This document shows, one piece after another, positions 8,180 to 15,716 of a stretch of 64,000 nt of DNA. The position numbers were made by a program, and so were the translations under genes. This stretch comes from Saccharopolyspora shandongensis. Its GTDB lineage: Bacteria > Actinomycetota > Actinomycetes > Mycobacteriales > Pseudonocardiaceae. The stretch covers positions 1 through 64,000 of the forward strand of contig NZ_FNOK01000023.1 in NCBI RefSeq assembly GCF_900106995.1, read 5' to 3'. Position 1 is the stretch's first letter; each line of letters starts with the position of its first letter. A model generated the notes under the pieces. That model did not search any database. It was not told the DNA's origin and worked only from the letters and a program-made list of their open reading frames with translations.

Positions 8180-9334
8180 ATGGAGCACAACAGCGAGATC
8201 CGGCCCTTCACCATCGACGTTCCCCAGGCCGACCTGGACGACCTGCGGGACCGGCTCGCCCGGACCAGGTGGACCGCGGACCTGCCCGATGTCGGCTGGA
8301 GCCGCGGGGTGCCGGCGAGCTACCTCAAGGGACTGGCCGAGTACTGGCGCGATGGCTACGACTGGCGCGCGTACGAGCGGCAGCTGAACGAGTACCCGCA
8401 GTTCACCACCGAGATCGACGGGCAGAACATCCACTTCCTGCACGTGCGCTCGCCCGAGCCGGACGCCCTGCCGCTGATCCTGACCCACGGCTGGCCCGGC
8501 TCGATCGTGGAGTTCCTGCACATCATCGGCCCGCTGACCGACCCGAGGGCGCACGGCGGCGACCCGGCGGACGCGTTCCACCTGGTGATCCCGTCGATCC
8601 CCGGCAGCGGGTTCTCCGGGCCGACCGGCGAGGCCGGCTGGGACACCAGCCGGGTGACCAGGGCGTTCGCCGAGCTAATGAGCCGGCTCGGCTACGACCG
8701 CTACGGCGCGCAGGGCGGCGACACCGGTGCGGTCATCTCCCCGGGGCTCGGCCGGCTCAACCCCGACAAGGTCGTCGGCGTGCACGCCAACGGGCTCTCC
8801 GCGTTCACCGAGGTCGACCCGGACCGGGTGGGGGAGCTGAGCGCGGCCGAGCAGGCGCGGCTGAAGCACCTGGAGTACATGAAGACCGAGCAGTCCGGCT
8901 ACGCGATGATCCAGATCACCCGGCCGCAGACCCTGGCGCACGGGCTGCACGACTCCCCGGTCGGGCAGCTGGCCTGGATCGTGGAGAAGTTCAAGGAGTG
9001 GACCGATCCGGCAGCCGAGCTGCCCGAGGACGCGGTGGACCGGGACCTGTTGCTCACCAACGTGATGCTGTACTGGCTGACCGGCACCGCCGGGTCCTCG
9101 GCCAACTGCTACTACGAGACCGCGCATGCCGGAGCCTGGGGCGCGAGCGCGCGTTCCACGGTGCCGACCGGGGTCGCGGTGTTCCCCATGGACGTGTCGA
9201 TCCGGAGCGCTCTCGAGCCGGAGCACACCATCGTGCACTGGTCCGAATTCAGCCGCGGCGGCCACTTCGCCGCGATGGAGGCTCCCGACCTGCTGATCGA
9301 CGACGTCCGGGAGTTCTTCGCCAAGCTGCGCTGA
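8180..9334 (+). CDS. Epoxide hydrolase (alpha/beta-hydrolase, EHN type)
   Basis: ATG at 8180 gives 384 residues with the N-terminal epoxide-hydrolase (EHN) domain (FTIDVPQADLDDLRDRLARTRW) followed by an alpha/beta-hydrolase core. Visible active-site parts are the oxyanion loop HGWPGS, the nucleophile elbow AQGGDTGA with Asp181, and the C-terminal base in RGGHFAAMEAPDL (His362). Full-length microsomal-type hydrolases are of similar size, and all key parts are present. The enzyme opens epoxides to diols in the cytoplasm. It is divergent from the WYL regulator and followed by a strong terminator hairpin, so it is a single-gene unit probably induced by a substrate-like signal. The elbow reads G-G-D-T rather than the commoner G-G-D-W, a mild variation. 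Confidence 0.93.
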   Translation: MEHNSEIRPFTIDVPQADLDDLRDRLARTRWTADLPDVGWSRGVPASYLKGLAEYWRDGYDWRAYERQLNEYPQFTTEIDGQNIHFLHVRSPEPDALPLILTHGWPGSIVEFLHIIGPLTDPRAHGGDPADAFHLVIPSIPGSGFSGPTGEAGWDTSRVTRAFAELMSRLGYDRYGAQGGDTGAVISPGLGRLNPDKVVGVHANGLSAFTEVDPDRVGELSAAEQARLKHLEYMKTEQSGYAMIQITRPQTLAHGLHDSPVGQLAWIVEKFKEWTDPAAELPEDAVDRDLLLTNVMLYWLTGTAGSSANCYYETAHAGAWGASARSTVPTGVAVFPMDVSIRSALEPEHTIVHWSEFSRGGHFAAMEAPDLLIDDVREFFAKLR

Positions 9335-9340
9335 AACCGC

Positions 9341-9373
9341 CGCGGCGCCGGCCTCGACCAGGTCGGCGCCGCG
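9341..9373 (+). terminator. Terminator hairpin after the epoxide hydrolase
   Basis: CGCGGCGCCG (9341-9350) pairs perfectly with CGGCGCCGCG (9364-9373) over ten G-C-rich base pairs, six bases after the hydrolase stop. There is no T-run, as is common in actinomycetes. Confidence 0.75.
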
Positions 9374-9485
9374 ACTGAACCGCACCAGTTCGCCTTGCGC
9401 ATCAAGGATTTCGCTGGTCGCTGTCTCTTGTGGACATGACCTCGGGCCAAAGGGCGCAGGCTCAAATCTCGTCAGCCCGGCGGCG

Positions 9486-9525
9486 AAGAGGATCTTCTCA
9501 GGCCAAAGCCTGTGAAGATCCTCTT
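9486..9525. terminator. Long near-perfect hairpin (bidirectional terminator-like)
   Basis: AAGAGGATCTTC (9486-9497) pairs with GAAGATCCTCTT (9514-9525), and the inner bases CAGGC/GCCTG around a CAAA loop extend the stem to about 17 pairs. TTTCTTG follows the right arm. No gene of the window ends just before it apart from the tRNA-like remnant, so it may be the terminator of a lost gene. Confidence 0.7.
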
Positions 9526-9750
9526 TCTTGCCGTGCGGGCCCACAGCGTGCCGTGCAAGGCGCTCCGTTGTCCGATACCACGTGCACTGGGCGGTTGAAA
9601 CAGCCACTACCCGATCCGGTGCGCCCTTTTCCCAGAATGCACCGCCGACAATTCCCGCCATTCGGTGCGTGCAGCGCCTCACCGAGTTCGTTGAGCTGCC
9701 GTGGTGCCGTCCGCCGGTCCGGCCCGGCGTCTGCGCAAGGGGCGTTGGGG

Positions 9751-10131
9751 CTAGTTCTTGCTGCCGAGAGCTTTCACGACCGCTGAAGTTCGATCGCCCA
9801 CGCCCAGCTTGGTGAAGATGTTGCGGAGGTGGTTCTTGACCGTGCGCTCCGATATGCCCAGCGACCGTGCGATCTCCCTGTTGGAGTGGCCGCGAACGAG
9901 CTGGTCGAGCACCTCCCGTTCCCGCTTGGTCAGCGGGGACAGCACGTGGCTGTACGCAGCGACTTTGGGAAAACCGTCGTCGTTCTCGTCTGGTCGGGTC
10001 AGCTCGATCCGGAGCGCAGCAAGCTGGCCGACCTGGTGCAGGACCTGGCGCATCGCGCGTGAATGCTCAACGGCCTCGTGCAGCAGGGCGGTAATCGCCA
10101 TGTCTAGCGCCCGGTCGTGGGAACGGGCCAT
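9751..10131 (-). CDS. LuxR-family (GerE-type) HTH regulator
   Basis: ATG at 10131 is preferred because GGAGG lies exactly 6 bases upstream; an in-frame GTG at 10191 has a poorer site. The 126 residues consist of a helical N-terminal segment and a C-terminal LuxR-type HTH: LSPLTKREREVLDQLVRGHS, then NREIARSLGISERTVKNHLR, with the full conserved core. There is no receiver or autoinducer domain, so it is a short solo regulator. It is divergent from the decarboxylase-like gene at 10404 and the amidase gene behind it. A role in controlling that island is likely but inferred from position only. Confidence 0.85.
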   Translation of the reverse strand: MARSHDRALDMAITALLHEAVEHSRAMRQVLHQVGQLAALRIELTRPDENDDGFPKVAAYSHVLSPLTKREREVLDQLVRGHSNREIARSLGISERTVKNHLRNIFTKLGVGDRTSAVVKALGSKN

Positions 10132-10403
10132 CAAACGCCTCCACTCGGGCGGTTCGGCCGGGGTCGCCCGGTACGGTTCGTCGATCAGCACTTCCTATTT
10201 CGCCACGCGACCAGCGGGGATAACTGAAACGCCGATCAAATCGCTCGAATGCCGCAGGAGATACCCCAGACGGCCCAGCGCGGTCAGGTGGGTGCGGCAC
10301 TAGTACGAAAGCGCTGGGCCGAATTGTTCATGGCGCTTTGCTCCTGATGGCTCGTAGCGTGGCCGATGTCGTCGCACACCACCAGCAACAGGAGTGTTCA
10401 AAC

Positions 10404-11687
10404 ATGGCTGCTCTGGCGAACGCGGCCGAGGAACCGTTATGTTCCTCGACGCACCTTCGGCGCGGGATCCCGGATTTCGGAATGGACGCGGATGCAGCGC
10501 TGAATGCCGTGGCGGGCAGGTTGCGCGGCGGCTGCCGTCCGGAGCGGAACCTCGCGACCTTCCTCACCACATCGATCGAACCGGAGGCCCAGCGGCTCTA
10601 CCGCGCCTACCTGAACTACAACCTGGTCGACCGCGAGCAGTACCCGGCGATGGACGAGCTGCTGCGCGAATGCGTGCGGATGATCGGCGCGCTGTGGCAG
10701 GGGGATTCGCGACGAGTGGTCGGCAGCGCCACCACGGGGTCCAGCGAGGCCGCTCTGCTGGCTGGGGTCTCCTTGCTGCGGAGCTGGCAGGAACGCACCA
10801 GGGGTGAGCTGTCCCGCCCGAACCTCGTCATGGGAGCCGGCGCGCACGCCTGCTGGAAGAAGTTCTGCCGCCATTGGGGGGTCGAGGCCCGCATCGCGTC
10901 GGCCAGGGCTGGGCGGCTGGCCCTCGACGGCACTGCGGCCGCGGATCTGTGCGACGAAGGCACCATCGGCGTGATCGGCATCCTGGGTTCCACTTTGGAT
11001 GGACGTTATGAGCCGATCGCCGAGATCGCGGCCGAGCTGGACAGGCTCGACCAACAGCGCGGGATCGACGTGCCCGTGCACGTCGACGCCGCATCCGGCG
11101 GGTTCATCGCACCGTTCCTGGACGCCGATCTCCGCTGGGACTTCCGCATCCCGCGGGTGGTTTCGATCAACGCCTCCGGCCACAAGTCGGGCATGGTCCC
11201 GCCGGGCTTGGGTTGGCTGCTGTGGCGCGACCGGGGCCGGCGCAGCCCCGAACTGGGGATTCGGATCAACTACCTCGGCGGCGACGACACCCACTACGAA
11301 CTGAGCTTCTCCAGGTCGGCAGCGCCAGTTGTCCTTCAGTACTACAACTTCGTTCGCTTCGGATTCGCCGGTTTCCACGCAGTGCACGCGCGTTCCAGGT
11401 CGCTGGCGCGAGAGCTGGCCGTCCGTCTGCTCGGCACCGGGCGGTTCCGGCTGCTCGGTGACGGCAGCGAGCTGCCGGTGGTGGCACTGGCCGCGGAGCC
11501 GCCGATCAAGTTGCGGCGGTTGGCGATGCACCTGGCCGACCGCGGCTGGGCGGTGCCGGTCTACACGCTTCCACCGGAACTGGACGACGTCGAAGTGATG
11601 CGCGTCGTCGTCCGCAGCGATTTCACGCCAGAGGCGGTCGAGGATTTCACGGCCGCTGTTGAAGAGTTCGTCTCCACTGTGAATTGA
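10404..11687 (+). CDS. Glutamate-decarboxylase-like PLP enzyme
   Basis: ATG at 10404 has AGGAG nine bases upstream; earlier in-frame ATGs lack one. The 427 residues follow the group II PLP decarboxylase plan: IPDFGMDADAALN near the N-terminus, GSATTGSSEAALLAG for PLP phosphate binding, HVDAASGGFIAP with Asp228 contacting the pyridine ring, and SINASGHKSGMVPPG with Lys261 forming the Schiff base. This is the pattern of bacterial glutamate decarboxylase (L-glutamate to GABA), though that family is usually nearer 460 residues and the C-terminal end looks shorter. It is followed 16 bp later by a nitrilase-family gene, so the pair is an operon, with oxoprolinase-type genes next door. A related acidic amino acid could be the substrate. 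Confidence 0.85.
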   Translation: MAALANAAEEPLCSSTHLRRGIPDFGMDADAALNAVAGRLRGGCRPERNLATFLTTSIEPEAQRLYRAYLNYNLVDREQYPAMDELLRECVRMIGALWQGDSRRVVGSATTGSSEAALLAGVSLLRSWQERTRGELSRPNLVMGAGAHACWKKFCRHWGVEARIASARAGRLALDGTAAADLCDEGTIGVIGILGSTLDGRYEPIAEIAAELDRLDQQRGIDVPVHVDAASGGFIAPFLDADLRWDFRIPRVVSINASGHKSGMVPPGLGWLLWRDRGRRSPELGIRINYLGGDDTHYELSFSRSAAPVVLQYYNFVRFGFAGFHAVHARSRSLARELAVRLLGTGRFRLLGDGSELPVVALAAEPPIKLRRLAMHLADRGWAVPVYTLPPELDDVEVMRVVVRSDFTPEAVEDFTAAVEEFVSTVN

Positions 11688-11703
11688 TCGGGAGAGGAGA
11701 GCC

Positions 11704-12636
11704 ATGCGTCCCGTCAGAATCATCAGCAGGTTGGTCGACCGCGAACCACCACGGCCCGGTACCGGAATCCGGGTTTCGATCTTCCAGGGCGAGAACCCGG
11801 CGGGTTCACCGACCGCGAAGGCGGAGAACCTCTCAAGGATGGAGGAAGTTCTGGCCCTGGCGGCCGGCTACGAGAGCCAGCTCTGCGCGTTCCCCGAGTG
11901 CTTCAACACCGGCTACGCGCTCGGGCGCGAGCAGTGCGAACTGCTGGCGGAACCGTACGACGGCCAGTCCGTCCAACTTGCCCGGAAGCTGTCCAAACTG
12001 CATGAGGTCGCAGTCGTCCTGCCCTACGTGGAACGGGCGGAAAGCGGCGCCTTGCACGATTCGGTGGCCGTTGCCGCCGACGGCGAGCTCATCGCCAACT
12101 ACCGGAAGACGCACCTGTATGGTGCCGCCGAACGCGTGAACTTCACCGCCGGCGAAGAGATTCCGCCGGTGGTCGAGGTGAACGGATTCCCGGTCGGCTT
12201 GCTCAACTGCTACGAGTGCGAGTTCCCGCCGCTCTACCAGAGCCTGGTCCGGCGCGGTGCGCGGTTGATCGTCGGTCCGACGGCTGCCGACCGGCACTTC
12301 ACGCTGCAGGACGGGACTCCGACGCTGGTTCCCTATCCCGATGCCACCGAGCACATCATTCCCGCGATGGCGGCCGTGTGGCGGGTGTTCGTCGCCTACG
12401 CCAATCGGCGGGGTTGGGAGGTGTCGGAACGCGGGCAGTGGGAGTACCGCGGCAATTCCGGCATCTGGGCGCCGAACGGTACCGCGGTGGTGAGCGCCGG
12501 CCCCGAGGAGCGAGCGGTGGACTCGTTGCTGGTGGCCGACTGCGTGCCGTGCACCGTGCCGCCGTTCAGCCCGGAAGGAGATCACCTGGGCGATTCGCGC
12601 ATCGAGTCCTCGGACCACCTGCTGCCGGCAGTCTGA
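11704..12636 (+). CDS. Carbon-nitrogen hydrolase (nitrilase superfamily amidase)
   Basis: ATG at 11704 follows GGGAGAGGAGAGCC. The 310 residues carry the complete nitrilase catalytic triad: Glu65 in AFPECFNTGY, Lys135 in YRKTHLYG, and Cys169 in LLNCYECEFP. The fold extends to about residue 280. The superfamily hydrolyses amides, carbamoyl groups or nitriles; the C-Y-E-C-E-F-P version is typical of amidases and carbamoyl hydrolases rather than true nitrilases. The stop lies 1 base from the convergent pxpA stop. Sharing an operon with the decarboxylase-like gene, it may act on an amide before or after decarboxylation, but no substrate can be read from sequence. Confidence 0.88.
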   Translation: MRPVRIISRLVDREPPRPGTGIRVSIFQGENPAGSPTAKAENLSRMEEVLALAAGYESQLCAFPECFNTGYALGREQCELLAEPYDGQSVQLARKLSKLHEVAVVLPYVERAESGALHDSVAVAADGELIANYRKTHLYGAAERVNFTAGEEIPPVVEVNGFPVGLLNCYECEFPPLYQSLVRRGARLIVGPTAADRHFTLQDGTPTLVPYPDATEHIIPAMAAVWRVFVAYANRRGWEVSERGQWEYRGNSGIWAPNGTAVVSAGPEERAVDSLLVADCVPCTVPPFSPEGDHLGDSRIESSDHLLPAV

Positions 12637-12637
12637 T

Positions 12638-13408
12638 TCAGGACCGCGCGTCCGCGACCTCGGCCATCGCAACCAGGCGAACCCCCTCGGAGGCGAACCG
12701 GTCGCGGATCGCCTCCGCGATCTCCACCGCGTTCGGTCGGTCGCCGTGCAAGCAGATCGTGTCGGCGTCGACCGCGATGGGCGTGCCCGCGACGGAGGTC
12801 ACTTCGCCGCGGAGCACCGCCATCGCCTGGTCCGCGCAGCGCTGCGGGGACTTGGCCCGGGGATCCGGCTCGATGATGATGTGGCCGGATTCGTCGTAGT
12901 CCAGGTCGGCGAAGGCCTCCCGCACCACCGGGAATCCCCGCTCGGCGAGACGTTCGGCCACCGGCCCGGCCAGGAGCACGACCCGCACGCCGGGGGCCGC
13001 AGCGGCGAAGGCCTCCACCACGGCTTCGGCGACGGCGTCGTCTCTGACCGCCAGGCCGTAGAGCGCACCGTGCGGTTTGACGTGGGAGATCACGGCACCG
13101 TGGCGGGCGGCGATCGCCTGCAGGGCACCGAACTGGTACAGGCACGCCCGGGCGGCTTCCCCCGGGCTCATCGACAAGGCCCGCCTGCCGAAGCCGATGA
13201 GGTCGGGGAAACCCGGGTGCGCGCCGATCGATGTCCGGCCGTCACGCGCCAGTTCGACGGAGCGGCTCATCGTCGCCGGATCCCCGGCGTGCCAACCGCA
13301 CGCGATGTTCACGGACGTCACGAGCGGGATGAGGCGGGCGTCATCACCGAGCCGCCACCGTCCGAAGCTCTCCCCGGCGTCAGCATTGAGATCGACGAGA
13401 GTGCGCAA
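12638..13408 (-). CDS. pxpA: 5-oxoprolinase subunit A (LamB/YcsF family)
   Basis: The start is TTG at 13408: GGAGGTGA stands seven bases upstream (GGAGG to TTG) and the family consensus begins there (R-T-L-V-DLNADAGESFG). A GTG at 13471 would add 21 residues without a site. The 256 residues are full length for PxpA and show ACGWHAGDP, SIGAHPGFPD, VISHVKPHGALYG and DADTICLHGD. PxpA with PxpB and PxpC forms the ATP-dependent prokaryotic oxoprolinase that opens 5-oxoproline to glutamate. Here pxpA is divergent from pxpB-pxpC, with 167 bp between starts, so one regulatory region may serve both arms. Confidence 0.92.
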   Translation of the reverse strand: MRTLVDLNADAGESFGRWRLGDDARLIPLVTSVNIACGWHAGDPATMSRSVELARDGRTSIGAHPGFPDLIGFGRRALSMSPGEAARACLYQFGALQAIAARHGAVISHVKPHGALYGLAVRDDAVAEAVVEAFAAAAPGVRVVLLAGPVAERLAERGFPVVREAFADLDYDESGHIIIEPDPRAKSPQRCADQAMAVLRGEVTSVAGTPIAVDADTICLHGDRPNAVEIAEAIRDRFASEGVRLVAMAEVADARS

Positions 13409-13575
13409 CTGGTCACCTCCAGGTCGGCCGCTGATGGTAGGTGCCGGGACCCCCGCACGCAGAGCGGTCACAACACCACCTCACCCGAAGGTGCCTCACC
13501 CACGCACGACCAAGCTGCGCGCAGCGGTCCCGCGGCGCATCCTCAACTCGCATTCGTTGGCGAGGGGGGTGGGCC

Positions 13576-14478
13576 GTGACCGCGATGGAGGTTCAGCTGC
13601 CGCCGGCGCGCTACGAGTTCGGTGGCGACGAGTTCGTCTTCGTCGAGCTCGACCGCGAGATGAGCCTGGAAGCCAACCTCAAGGCGATGGCGATCACCGA
13701 TGCGCTGCGCCGCGAGAACATCGACGGAGTCATCGACATCTGCCCGTCCAACGCCTCGTACCTGGTGCGGTTGAACCCAGATCGCCTGCACCCGGCCGAA
13801 CTGGTCGAAGAACTGCGCAGATTGGAGCACACGGCCGGCGAGCTGCCGGACGACCACGCGGTGCGCACCCGCATCGTCGACGTGCCGGTGCTCTTCGACG
13901 ATCCGTGGACCCGCGAAACCCTGCTGAAGTTCCGCGACCGGCACCAGGATCCGGACGCCACGGACCTCGAATACGCCGCCCGCATCAACGGTTTCACCGA
14001 TGTCCGGGCCTTGATCGAGGCGATCACCGCGGCGCCATTCCTGGTAACCATGCTCGGTTTCGTCCCGGGACTGCCGTTCTGCTACCAGATGGTGCCGCGC
14101 GACCGGCAGATCCAGGTGCCGAAATACGTGCGTCCGCGGACCGACACGCCGGAACGAGCATTCGGCTACGGCGGGGCTTTCGCCGTGGTCTACCCGGTGC
14201 GCGGGGCCGGTGGGTACCAGCTCTTCGGGATTGCTCCCGCTCCGGTGTTCGACCTCGCGCAGCGGCTGCCGGACTTCGCCGACGACATCGCGTTCCCGCG
14301 GCCCAGCGATGTCCTGCGGTACCGGGCGATCGATCGGGACGAATTCGACCGCACCCGCTCGGAAGTGGAGGTCGGGCACTTCCGCTACCGGATCCGCGAC
14401 GTGGAGCTGGTCCCGGCGGAACTGCTCGCCGACCCGGACGCGGTGAACGGCCGGCTCTTGGAGGTGCTGTACCGGTGA
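13576..14478 (+). CDS. pxpB: 5-oxoprolinase subunit B / AHS1 (KipI-like) domain protein
   Basis: GTG at 13576 follows GAGGGGGGTG. The 300 residues match the AHS1/KipI family with the signature region FLVTMLGFVPGLPFCYQM, KYVRPRTDTPERA and AFAVVYPVRGAGGYQLFG. The protein is somewhat longer than typical PxpB (about 220-240), mainly through added C-terminal sequence after residue 240. It pairs with the AHS2 protein encoded next, with a GTGA overlap, so the two should be made in equal amounts. In urea carboxylase the same AHS1 and AHS2 domains form the carboxyltransferase that works with biotin, which matters here because biotin carrier and carboxylase genes follow. Confidence 0.9.
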   Translation: MTAMEVQLPPARYEFGGDEFVFVELDREMSLEANLKAMAITDALRRENIDGVIDICPSNASYLVRLNPDRLHPAELVEELRRLEHTAGELPDDHAVRTRIVDVPVLFDDPWTRETLLKFRDRHQDPDATDLEYAARINGFTDVRALIEAITAAPFLVTMLGFVPGLPFCYQMVPRDRQIQVPKYVRPRTDTPERAFGYGGAFAVVYPVRGAGGYQLFGIAPAPVFDLAQRLPDFADDIAFPRPSDVLRYRAIDRDEFDRTRSEVEVGHFRYRIRDVELVPAELLADPDAVNGRLLEVLYR

Positions 14479-15455
14479 GCTTCGTGATCGTGCGCTCGGG
14501 CGGCTTGTCCACGACCGTCCAGGACACCGGCCGAGACGGGCGGTACGCCATCGGAATGCCGCCGTCGGGCGCGATGGACCAGTACTCCTTCGCGGTGGCC
14601 AACCTGCTCGTCGGCAACCCCGACGGGGCTGCTGCCCTGGAAGCGACGTACCTCGGCCCCGAACTGGAATTCGCCGACTCGCGCACCGTCGCGGTGACCG
14701 GCGCGGACAGCGGCGTCACGATCAACGGGGAACCCGCCCCCGCCTGGCAGGCGCTGCGGGTGTCGGCAGGTGACGTGCTGGCGGTCCAGCAGGTCCGCAC
14801 TGGTGCCCGACCGTACGTCGCGGTGGGCGGCGGTATCGACGTGCCTCCCTACCTGGGCTCGCGCTCGACCTACATGCTCACCGGTATCGGGGGTTTCCAG
14901 GGGCGTGCGCTGACCAGCGGCGACCAGCTACCGCTCGGTGAGCCCGGACCGGCCCCGGCGGCCGGCACCGAGGTACCCGAGGAGCTGCGCCCGGATTTCC
15001 CGGCGGCGACCGAACTCCGGTTCGTCATCGGGCTGTGCGCCTACCGGTTGACCGAGCGCGCGCTGGAATCGTTCCTCAGCACGGAGTGGAAGGTCACCAA
15101 GGACGCCGACCGGGTCGGGTACCGGCTGCGCGGCGGATCGCTGGATTTCATCGAACGGGAGCAGCCGTTCGGTGCGGGCAGCGACCAGGCCAACGTCGTC
15201 GACCTCGGCTACCCGGTCGGCTCGGTGCAGGTTCCCGGCGGCGACGAGCCGATCGTCCTGCTCAACGACGCGGTCACCGGCGGTGGGTACGCGACCATCG
15301 GCACGGTGATCTCGGTGGACCGGGACCGCATGGCGCAGACCAGGACCGGGGGTCGAGTGCATTTCGCGCCGGTGGACATCGAGGCGGCGATGGCCGCCCG
15401 ACACGAGCGGCGTGCACGTCTGGAAAAGGCGCGGGCGGCGGTTGCGCCCGCTTAG
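14475..15455 (+). CDS. pxpC: 5-oxoprolinase subunit C / AHS2 (KipA-like) domain protein
   Basis: The GTG start overlaps the pxpB stop (GTGA at 14475-14478). The 326 residues begin SFVIVRSGGLSTTVQDTGRD, the family hallmark, followed by GMPPSGAMDQYSF, VAVGGGIDVPPYLGSRST and the C-terminal signature FGAGSDQANVVDLGYPVGSV. Full length for the family. With PxpA and PxpB it would form 5-oxoprolinase; with the biotin carrier and carboxylase behind it, it could instead form the carboxyltransferase half of a biotin-dependent enzyme. Only 21 bp separate it from the carrier gene. Confidence 0.9.
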   Translation: MSFVIVRSGGLSTTVQDTGRDGRYAIGMPPSGAMDQYSFAVANLLVGNPDGAAALEATYLGPELEFADSRTVAVTGADSGVTINGEPAPAWQALRVSAGDVLAVQQVRTGARPYVAVGGGIDVPPYLGSRSTYMLTGIGGFQGRALTSGDQLPLGEPGPAPAAGTEVPEELRPDFPAATELRFVIGLCAYRLTERALESFLSTEWKVTKDADRVGYRLRGGSLDFIEREQPFGAGSDQANVVDLGYPVGSVQVPGGDEPIVLLNDAVTGGGYATIGTVISVDRDRMAQTRTGGRVHFAPVDIEAAMAARHERRARLEKARAAVAPA

Positions 15456-15476
15456 CGCTGTTCAAGGGGGGAAGCG

Positions 15477-15716
15477 ATGTCTACAGTGGATGCTCAGATG
15501 CCCGGGGTCTTCTACCGGCGCCCGTCGCCCGACGCGGACCCGTTCATCGAACCCGGTAGCGTTGTGCGACAGGGGCAGACGCTAGGGCTCATCGAGGTGA
15601 TGAAGACCTTCAACGAGGTCAAGGCGGACCGGGCGTTCCGCGTCAGCAGGGTTCTGCTCGACGACGGCGACGAGGTGGACGTCGGCCAGACGATGTTCGA
15701 GGTCGACGAGTCATGA
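15477..15716 (+). CDS. Short biotin carboxyl carrier protein
   Basis: ATG at 15477 follows AAGGGGGGAAGCG. Only 79 residues: a single biotinyl domain, MPGVFYRRPSPDADPFIEPG, then GLIEVMKTFNEVKA with Lys43 in E-V-M-K as the biotin site. Usual AccB proteins are twice as long because of an N-terminal Ala/Pro-rich linker, which this one lacks. It overlaps the carboxylase gene by ATGA, so carrier and carboxylase are coupled. A minimal carrier of this kind fits a dedicated partner of the AHS1/AHS2 pair rather than general fatty acid synthesis. Confidence 0.92.
   Translation: MSTVDAQMPGVFYRRPSPDADPFIEPGSVVRQGQTLGLIEVMKTFNEVKADRAFRVSRVLLDDGDEVDVGQTMFEVDES

Larger units (their letters stand above)
9335..9750. 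other. Intergenic stretch with two hairpins and a tRNA-3'-end-like motif
   Basis: After the hydrolase terminator the stretch contains GCGCAGGCTCAAATCTCGTC followed by AGCCCGG (about 9453-9482). This resembles a tRNA T-loop and acceptor tail, but I find no matching 5' half. It is followed directly by the strong hairpin at 9486-9525. No open frame here looks coding. An old integration site at a tRNA end is one reading; chance similarity is the other. Confidence 0.35.

Noticed and set aside
13077..14474. Long 5' extension of the pxpC frame through pxpB
   Set aside because: The region is coded in the pxpB frame; the extension is Arg/Pro-rich shadow. The real start overlaps the pxpB stop.
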